In this document: positions 31,876-38,417 of the stretch, one piece after another
Position numbering within the stretch: the stretch's first letter is position 1
How the letters are laid out: the number at the start of each line of letters is the position of its first letter
DNA from: Gymnopilus junonius
Lineage: Eukaryota; Basidiomycota; Agaricomycetes; Agaricales; Galerinaceae
Reading direction: 5' to 3'
Assembly: GCA_015501075.1 (NCBI GenBank)
Contig: JADNYJ010000310.1
Location: 1 to 38,417 of the forward strand
Length of the DNA: 38,417 nucleotides
The notes under the pieces: generated by a model
Databases searched by the model: none
The model's input: only the letters and a program-made list of their open reading frames with translations
Told to the model about the DNA's origin: nothing
Made by a program: the position numbers and the translations under genes

Positions 31876-34015
31876 CTACAGCTTCTTCTCTTGCGACTCA
31901 ACATCGACCTCGTCGACATCTGAGGAGGGCTCATTACTTTCTTCTTCTGCCTCTAGAGGAAGAATGAGGTTAAGGACCGCAGCGACGATACCCGCAGCGA
32001 GGACTAAACCACAGATAATTTGTAAGTAAAACCAGGAAAAGAACAGGAAGGAAGAGACACACAAGGTGTGCTAAGCACAATTGTGATAGAATTGAACAAC
32101 CCCTGTAAACCCTTGTTAGGGTGGTCAACCCCGTCGAACAAATGTTCAAAAATGCCAGGCTGCAACAAATCCCCAACGCCAAAAGCAAGCGCCGCACTGA
32201 GGATAAATCTCTCCCTCCTTCCAAACTTTATAAGTGCAAGCACCCTTACGCCCGAAGCAGCCACATTTGCAAACAAGAAAGTCGTCACACCACCCAACAC
32301 CGGGTTTGGAATAGCTAGGAAGACTCCTGAAATTTTGCCCAGGATGCCAAAGAGGATGAGGAAGAAGCAGCACCATCGCCCAGCTCCGCGGTTGGCGCAG
32401 CGAGTGAGGGCGATGACACCGTTGTTTTGCGCAAAGACAGACAGTGGCGTGACGGTGAAAAGGGCGGACAAAAATCCGCCTATGCCGTCTGCGAGAATGC
32501 CGCCCTGAATGCGCGAGTCGAATACCTCCCCTACTACATCTTGCCGAGAAACTTCAGCGGACGCTGTGATATCACCAATGGCTTCCATGGCCAGTGATAC
32601 TAAAATGTATTTAGAAAAAGAATCTGCAATGACAAACGAAGCATCCACATACCATAGACTGCAAGCATAGGTAGGATCGCAGGTGGATAAACACTAATCT
32701 TAAATGTCTTGACCCACAAAAACGTGATAGCAGGCGCAGTTCGGATACTCGAACCATCAATGTAGCCCGCAGCGCCAGCGACAATACAACCAACGATCAA
32801 CCCGACAATTATACTGATATTCTTGAGGAACGGGGAGCCGAATATTTCGGTCAAGATAATAGTTACAAAGGAGAGGAAACCCAGGCCGATAAATTCGGGT
32901 GAGCCCCAAGGCAGAGGTCGTGGCGCAAATATGGTAGGGCAGAGCTGGAAGATACCACTTGTGGGGCGAGACAGGCAGTCGTTGGAGCCCCCGCCCCAGT
33001 CGGCTATCCCGGAAGAGCCGATAAGAGACGCCCCAATCAGCAAAATGACTGATCCTGTTTAGAGCAATCAGGAACGAGATCTTCGTTTGAAATGCTAATA
33101 CCGACCGGTAACAAGAGGCGGGAATAATTTCTTGAGCACCTTTGGAGAGCAAAAGGATAAAAATATTTCAAGGAAGGAGCATATCAGTGATGTGCCTGTC
33201 GCAGACATTAGGACGTTTAGATAACAAGGAAAGGCGATGAATCCTCACCCAGAACTTTTCCATAGGCTTCTGGGCAAGGTCCTCGTGTGACAGTTCCATC
33301 AGCTGCAGTAGTTGACGGGCATGTACCGTCATTATACATAGCATTGAAAATCTGAAGAAAACAAGTAAGAAAATGGAAAGTCTTAGAATCATTACTAGAC
33401 ATACTGCTGATGCTGTAGACAGAGTAGCAAAAACTCGTTCCGACAACGGAGATAAGTCCAGTGCCTAGATAATAGCCTTTGAACAAGCGTAAACGAGACA
33501 TTTGAACCAGGCTGAGGATGCCTGTACACCAAGCACGCGTCAATAAAAACTTTCAGCATAATTGAAATATCTCAGACTCACCACAGCGATCAACGAGGCT
33601 GAAATCATGTACGACGACGTGGCAGCGTCCAAATTGAGGGACGAGGCAAAGATTATAGGAGGCGTGATGAGGCCGGCCAGCATGGCGAGAGCATGTTGGA
33701 GCCCGCTTGAGATAGCGAGTATTAGGGGCAAGTCGGCATCCAGAGCATAAAAGCTGGAGCGCGGTCATGTTGCCTCATGAACGGAAGCTGAGGAGTACAT
33801 AGCCTGTTTGTTTGAATAATCAGAATCTGAAAATCAATTTGAAAAGATGGAAGCACGTACCAAGCATAGTCATAATCGCCAAACCATCCATCTCTAGTGG
33901 TAAATTTTTTCTTCAGCCGGCGAGCGCCGTCCTTCAGCTGCACGCGCCTTGGTGTCGTGGGTATAACTGGAGGCTCTGTAGCCCGGGGCTGAGCCTGAAC
34001 CGGCGTGGACGACAT
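31876..34015 (-). CDS. Nucleobase-ascorbate transporter (urate/xanthine permease type)
   Basis: Plasma-membrane proton symporter for urate and xanthine in the NAT/NCS2 family, comparable to Aspergillus UapA/UapC. Exons: 34015-33861, 33803-33582, 33521-33405, 33351-33249, 33195-33106, 33054-32653, 32599-32063 and 32003-31876, about 584 residues. The ATG at 34015 opens MSSTPVQAQPR. Family marks: GLQHALAMLAGLITPP (QH motif in TM1), AEVSRQDVVG, and the signature FAQNNGVIALTRCANRGAG with the substrate-selective QNxG. There are about 12 to 14 hydrophobic segments and an acidic cytoplasmic tail (EAEEESNEPSSDVDEVD). Three one-base problems: a T missing in the run at 33749-33752, a base missing at the exon 2 donor (33581-33582), and an extra T in the run at 33429-33433. 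The last intron is best read with the donor after CCT T and the acceptor TTTAG at 32004-32005. Nitrogen regulation is plausible. Confidence 0.93.
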
Positions 34016-34128
34016 GAGAGTCGAACTATAAGAGGTGAAAATAAGAGGTGAGAAAGTAAACACCCCGGGGGCTTCTCTCGGTTGTCGCAAAGGAAATTAT
34101 CCCACATTGAGATGGGGTATTTAAAGAT

Positions 34129-34136
34129 ATCTATCT
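34129..34136 (-). promoter_or_regulatory. Possible GATA-factor site upstream of the permease
   Basis: On the minus strand the string AGATAGAT lies about 115 bases before the ATG at 34015, and contains AGATAG, a match to the fungal HGATAR site. Purine permeases are commonly under AreA/Nit2-type GATA control in fungi. One short match alone is weak. Confidence 0.3.
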
Positions 34137-35503
34137 AACAGTATGGCCATATCTCCTCTGGAGATAGAACGCTTGAAATTAAAAAAATTTGATAAGAGAT
34201 ACGAAAAGAACAAATTTACATTTGAACCGACCTTCCGACGTTCAAATGTACAGGAACCTGGCATTGACAGGCACACGATCATATCAAACGCCGCCGCTGC
34301 CGACATTGAGGTATGTCATGAAGGAGATACACAGATAAGTAGGGAGGTCCGGTTATGGACGATATGGGAGATAATTGGGAGGAGTTATTATGTTGCAGCG
34401 TGTTTATTGGTTCCACCAGGCACGAAAGCGATAGGCCGATAAGGGCCGAGTCCTGCCGGCGGTCGCTGTATGTCCATGTTGATCCATATGGACGCTGGAC
34501 CTATTTGATTTGTATTTGAATTTGAAGATCCTAGAATGGTACAGAGTGGTGTAGATGACAATCAGGCCCAAGTTTCGCAAATACGAAGACAGCAAGATTC
34601 TTCTCCTTTGTTTGCCAAATGATTTTTCTTATTCTTAGGTCGAAAATTTCTTCTAAATATCTGAAGAGGACTGACAAGGGAGTGATTGAAATATCCCAAT
34701 CCGAATCAGATAACGATGAGGACAACTTGACCATCAAATATCGTGAGTCTCAAGAATATTTATAAATTTCCTCTAATACCTCTTCGTCAGAAAGAATCAT
34801 CCGAATACTGGCATGACAATTAAACCCACCCCCTCGTTAACAGACTCTGACAGTCAATAATTCAAGCCGAAGTTGGAAATCTTGCTTCTCAGACCACTTC
34901 TTACTTACTTGACACTGCATTCCTTGGCTCGATTAAGGTCAATGGCATAGTTGTTTCGAAAATAATCCTAAACGCTACGGAAAGTCGTCCAATGTTAAAA
35001 TTACGGGACCGAATTCATTCTACCAAGTTGCAGTTTCAACGCAGTTTAAAATAACGCAGTAATCCCTAGACGATGCTTCTGTTGAATAAAATAAGCAATT
35101 TAGATAAGCATATGATTGAGAGTCAGTCCTACAACTTTATTAACGTCTAGTAGTCCGCAAAAATTACAAACATGGTAGTAACACACGGCGCAGCCGGAGT
35201 TGTTCCTAGGAGGAAGAATCTTTCCTTTTGCATATATTCCAATACTTTCACATGTAAGGCAGAAGATCTAATTGTTAGGATATAATGTATTCGATTTCTT
35301 AATTTTGACGATACATAGAGTTAAATTACACGGAGTCAGAAAGTACACACAGTAACTAGAGAATGGGTCCTAAGATAACATCCTACACCAAGGGCACAAA
35401 GAAAGGAAAGGAAAAAGGAAGAGAGATAGAGAGAACAACAATGGAATCATCCATGAAAAAGAAACCTCCCATAATCTCATTGACAAGCAACCGACCCCGT
35501 CCA
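34137..35503. other. AT-rich intergenic region
   Basis: About 1.4 kb between the permease and deacetylase copy 2. The open stretch 34143-34440 (+) has no motif. A coding-like fragment at 34536-34765 is listed separately. The part from about 34770 to 35360 is AT-rich with no sign of a gene. Around 35363-35500 the sequence is purine-rich on the plus strand and borders the 3' end of the deacetylase. Confidence 0.4.
34536..34765 (+). other. Coding-like fragment of unknown nature
   Basis: Two open pieces, 34536-34609 (MVQSGVDDNQAQVSQIRRQQ) and 34639-34765 (SKISSKYLKRTDKGVIEI, then SQSESDNDEDNL), are in phase if a 29-base segment starting GT and ending AG is removed. That is too short for a normal intron. 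The acidic Ser-rich piece looks like protein, but no family is recognised. It may be a relic of a transposase or another accessory gene. Confidence 0.2.
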
Positions 35504-37786
35504 TCAGTCAACAACCATCCCTTCATCATCATCATCTGCATCATCGTCACCCTCGACATCCACGCCTGCCCCTCCATTCACGAAAGACCCAAAATCATAA
35601 TGCCCATACCCGTTGATTATACCCCGCCGCATACTGACGATGTCATCTACCCCATACCCACCCCCACCAGCTAGAGAATCCCACCCGCTCTCAGGCGGTA
35701 AACTCATGAAGAACCTCCGCTTCACACTAGAATTGCCAGCAGCGTCCCTGTCACCATCTCCGTCAGGGGGGGCACAAGGGTCGTAGTGCTCGTACCCGTT
35801 CTCCTGCAGGGGGATGTCGAAATATTGCCCCGTCAGCAGGCTCATTCTCTTCCGTTTTGACGCGCCGTTTCTTCCATTTACACGCGTGGCAGAAGGAGAG
35901 GAAAGGCGTGGGGAGCGCGTTCCTTGCCTCCATCTAGTATTTGAACCTGATGATAAAGAGTCGTCGGAGTCCCATGAGTGATCAGATTCGGAAGATTCGT
36001 CTGTGGTGGTATCCCCTGTTTGGAGGTCGTATACGTATTGCACGTGTTCTAGATGGGATGAGTTGAGTTGATAAAAAAGTAGGGTAAGAGAGGTAGGTGC
36101 TTACGAGCAAGTTCCTTATCTAGTTCATCCTTGGCGGATTCATCGTCCTTGCTAAAGCCGAGGTGCTGACCTAGACTTTCTCTTGGAACGTCCTGCATCT
36201 GTACAGATGGAGGGCCATGAAGGCTCTGCAACTGCTCTAAAACCTTTTCCCTATATCGAACGGATAAATACGTCAGAAACCATAAAAAACCAACACAACG
36301 AAGTGAGGATAAAAGACTGACCTAACAATATCGATAGAGCCATCCTTTACGTTCAGATCCTCCATATTATTTTGCGGAACCTCGAGCCTATATCTGGGCC
36401 CAAACCACTCGAAGTATGGATTCCAAGGTAACATGGGATCAATATCGTCCTCGATTCCCAAGGCACACGCTGTTTCGTATGCCCACGTCCGAGCAACGTT
36501 CTTGACAGTGTACCCGCCACCACCAACCATAATGAGCGGGATATTTTGCTTTCGGAGGAACTGCGCACACGACGCGTGCCCGTGCATGGTAATGTTGAAA
36601 CAGCCAAGCTTGTCGCCTGCTAAGGAGTCTGCGCCGCATTGGAGGACTACTGCTGATGGTCGGAAAACTTCGAGAATCCGAGTGACGATCTTGAAAGTAA
36701 ATAATCAGAAAACGAACTGAATATGGACAGCCATATTAGCCTCACCGGCCGAAACACGCTCTTAAAGGACTCGTCAGTAATTCCATCTTTCAAAGGAACA
36801 TTGACTGCATATCCCTTTCCTTTCCCCTCCCCCTATCCTCGTGGGACCCCGTCCCGGGGAAATACTCCCCAAACTTATGAAAACTGCAGGTCATCACACG
36901 ATCAGTGGTATAAAACGCCTCTTCTACGCCATCTCCGTGATGACAGTCAATGTCAATGTAGAGAACGCGAGGGTACGTCCGAAGAAGCTCCAGGACGCCT
37001 AGGACGATGTCATTGATGTAGCAGAACCCGGAAGCCTCTCGTTTTTTGGCGTGATGTAGTCCACCGGCCCAGTTTATTGCAATGTCGGCGGCTCCGCTTG
37101 TTATACGTTGGGCTGCTCCTACAGGAAAGGACAAGGAATGATTCAAGAGGAAAAAAACAGTGGGAGTGACTGGCTGAACGCGTACCGATCGACCCTCCTG
37201 CCGATATTGAACAAAACTCAAAAAGTCCATCGAATGCTGGGTTATCTTCACCGACAAGAACTATGGAGAGCAGTTAATTGAGAAAATGTAAAATTACAGC
37301 GCAGGGCAGTAACAGACACGCTCAGCAAGGAAGCGATGCTGCTCTTCTGCATAAAGGAAAAGAAGAACGTACACCGCGTCCCAGAATACGTCAACTTGTC
37401 CGCCGTCTCAGGCGTTACATTTGTCAGAAAGTGGACGTACTCGTCCGTGTGGAACGAGGACATCACCTCCGGCGACGCTCGCTTGGGTTTCTAAGAAAAG
37501 CCCACACCGATCCAAGCACAAAAATCAACACCTTTACCCAGACCCAAAGAACACCCTATAGAGCTCACCAAAATGTGCATCTTATCCAACATCCCATAAG
37601 CAGTGACCAAATCATGCGTAACTCGTATTCGGTGTGGCTTCATAGGGTGACCCAATCCGTAGGTGTAGGCCCCAACGTCGGCTGCAAAGAAAGAAATTTC
37701 GACAGGACTTTAGCTCCACTCATCCTGAAGGAAAAGTACAAAGATCGCGTACAATCATAGTAGTATGCCACCTTCCTCTTTGACAT
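35504..37786 (-). CDS. Class I histone deacetylase (RPD3-type), copy 2
   Basis: Paralogue of copy 1 with the same intron positions. Exons: 37786-37753, 37681-37569, 37490-37373, 37260-37186, 37118-36746, 36689-36322, 36250-36105 and 36048-35504, about 590 residues. It starts [11 protein letters not shown] and keeps the canonical GHPMKPHR. The catalytic set is complete: [30 protein letters not shown] and GGGGYT. The C-terminal tail has [16 protein letters not shown] and ends in an Asp/Glu-rich stretch. Exon 5 is 373 bases against 374 in copy 1. The frame is lost at the G-run complementary to 36829-36833: PGTGSHED is read in one frame, then [13 protein letters not shown] in the next, so one G is probably missing. 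Its canonical features suggest it is the housekeeping RPD3 orthologue and copy 1 the derived one. It lies 270 bases downstream of the kinase gene on the same strand. Confidence 0.93.
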
Positions 37787-38056
37787 TGCTGATGCTAAAT
37801 GTCGTGGCCGTCGCTGTCGGGAACGATGAGTAAGGTAAGAAAATGGAATACCCTTCTGCTCGCCGTTCCGCACTGAGTGTAATTACAAGTCACGTGATAC
37901 CAGTTCATTTACTCGGTCCGGCAACCCAGACTCACTCTCAGTCTGAACTTCTGCCAAAGCTTTTGAACGTCCTGCGCTCAAGTAACACTACAAGACATTA
38001 TAGTATACAGTACACAAGTAAACGACAATGATAAATAGCCAAGACATCTTTCCACA

Positions 38057-38417
38057 TTAGTGTAACCTCGCTTTCTTCCTACTTGAACCCCCTCCAGAAC
38101 CATAAGGATTCCCGCCACTCAAGCTCGTAAAACTGGCTGAACTACCGGGCTTCGATTGCGTCTGGCCAAATGGTGCGCCGATCATCCCATGCGCACCCTG
38201 ATGGGACGTGTTCTGCGGTATTGGAACCATTGAAGGAGCTTCGTCCTGGGTTATGCGACGATGAGGTGGGATTTGATGTGATACTGCTGTGTGGAAGGCA
38301 CTGCGATTCAAATAGTCATGAGCTTAGGGGGAGGAAAGAGAAAATTAGACATACTTCCAAGTCGGCTTGGGATCTTCTTGGAACCATTTATGCCGCAGAG
38401 CATCCTTGGCTGTTAAT
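38057..38417 (-). CDS. CDK-like Ser/Thr kinase, C-terminal end only
   Basis: Partial gene running off the right edge. Exon 38417-38355 reads LTAKDALRHKWFQEDPKPTW, the last helix of a CMGC kinase domain. An intron (38354-38301, GTATGT...GCAG) joins it to the last exon 38300-38057, with AFHTAVSHQIPPHRR, a Gln/Ser/Gly-rich tail and a basic end (SRKKARLH). The ALRHKWFQEDPKP string fits CDKs of the CDK10/CDK11 kind best, but subfamily cannot be settled without the catalytic core. The basic end could be a nuclear signal. Confidence 0.75.

Noticed and set aside
32004..32065. Apparent non-canonical (AA) acceptor in the last permease intron
   Set aside because: Moving the donor to GTGTGT at 32062 and the acceptor to TTTAG (32004-32005) gives a canonical intron and keeps the frame.
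34143..34440. Open frame of 99 codons upstream of the permease
   Set aside because: It has no motif and overlaps the likely permease promoter on the opposite strand.
36746..37118. Idea that deacetylase copy 2 is a pseudogene because its exon 5 frame is closed
   Set aside because: The only defect is one base in a G-run. The rest, including all catalytic residues and splice sites, is intact and matches copy 1.
1..38417. CRISPR arrays, rRNA genes, bacterial operons or viral replication genes
   Set aside because: No regularly spaced repeats, no rRNA-like sequence and no such protein motifs were seen. All genes have fungal exon-intron structure.

Overview
The window reads as nuclear DNA of a basidiomycete fungus, most likely an Agaricomycete. 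The evidence is genes split by many GT-AG introns of about 45-75 bases, FunK1-type kinases, NACHT STAND NTPases of the mushroom type, a polyporopepsin-like aspartic protease, an F-box protein of the mushroom type, a CHS5 exomer gene and the 3' end of a non-LTR retrotransposon. Nothing bacterial, viral or organellar was seen.

Layout. 1-1113: no gene. 1114-1886 (-): five-exon hotdog thioesterase. 2153-3218 (+): AlkB-like 2OG-Fe(II) dioxygenase with a broken frame and a changed iron ligand. 3550-5734 (+): class I (RPD3-type) histone deacetylase, copy 1. 6364-8218 (+): secreted A1 aspartic protease, 12 exons. 8440-10163 (+): decayed FunK1 kinase. 10233-11209: two copies of a diverged repeat. 11863-14264 (+): FunK1 kinase. 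14481-14611: inverted repeat. 14767-15376: 5'-truncated LINE with poly(A). 15506-17454 (-): F-box protein. 18343-20152 (-): CHS5. 20740-23193 (-): intact FunK1 kinase. 24621-26242 (-): GH16 beta-glucanase with signal peptide and probable GPI signal. 27248-31500 (-): cluster of three NACHT units. 31876-34015 (-): nucleobase-ascorbate (urate/xanthine) transporter. 35504-37786 (-): histone deacetylase copy 2. 38057-38417 (-): C-terminus of a CDK-like kinase, running off the window.

Two themes stand out. First, two RPD3-type deacetylase genes with the same eight-exon structure lie in opposite orientation about 30 kb apart. They bracket a stretch rich in lineage-specific families (FunK1, NACHT, F-box, LINE), with conserved genes (CHS5, GH16, NAT transporter) among them. 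Second, about seventeen otherwise well-preserved genes or exons need a one-base correction, nearly always one missing base and often in a short homopolymer. Comparing paralogues inside the window supports four of these directly. This looks more like uncorrected single-base errors than mass gene death, so the gene models here were joined across such breaks and each break is stated. The genes do not form one pathway. The functional groups present are chromatin modification, wall and secretion (CHS5, GH16, protease), nucleobase uptake, and probable signalling or innate-immune NTPases and kinases.
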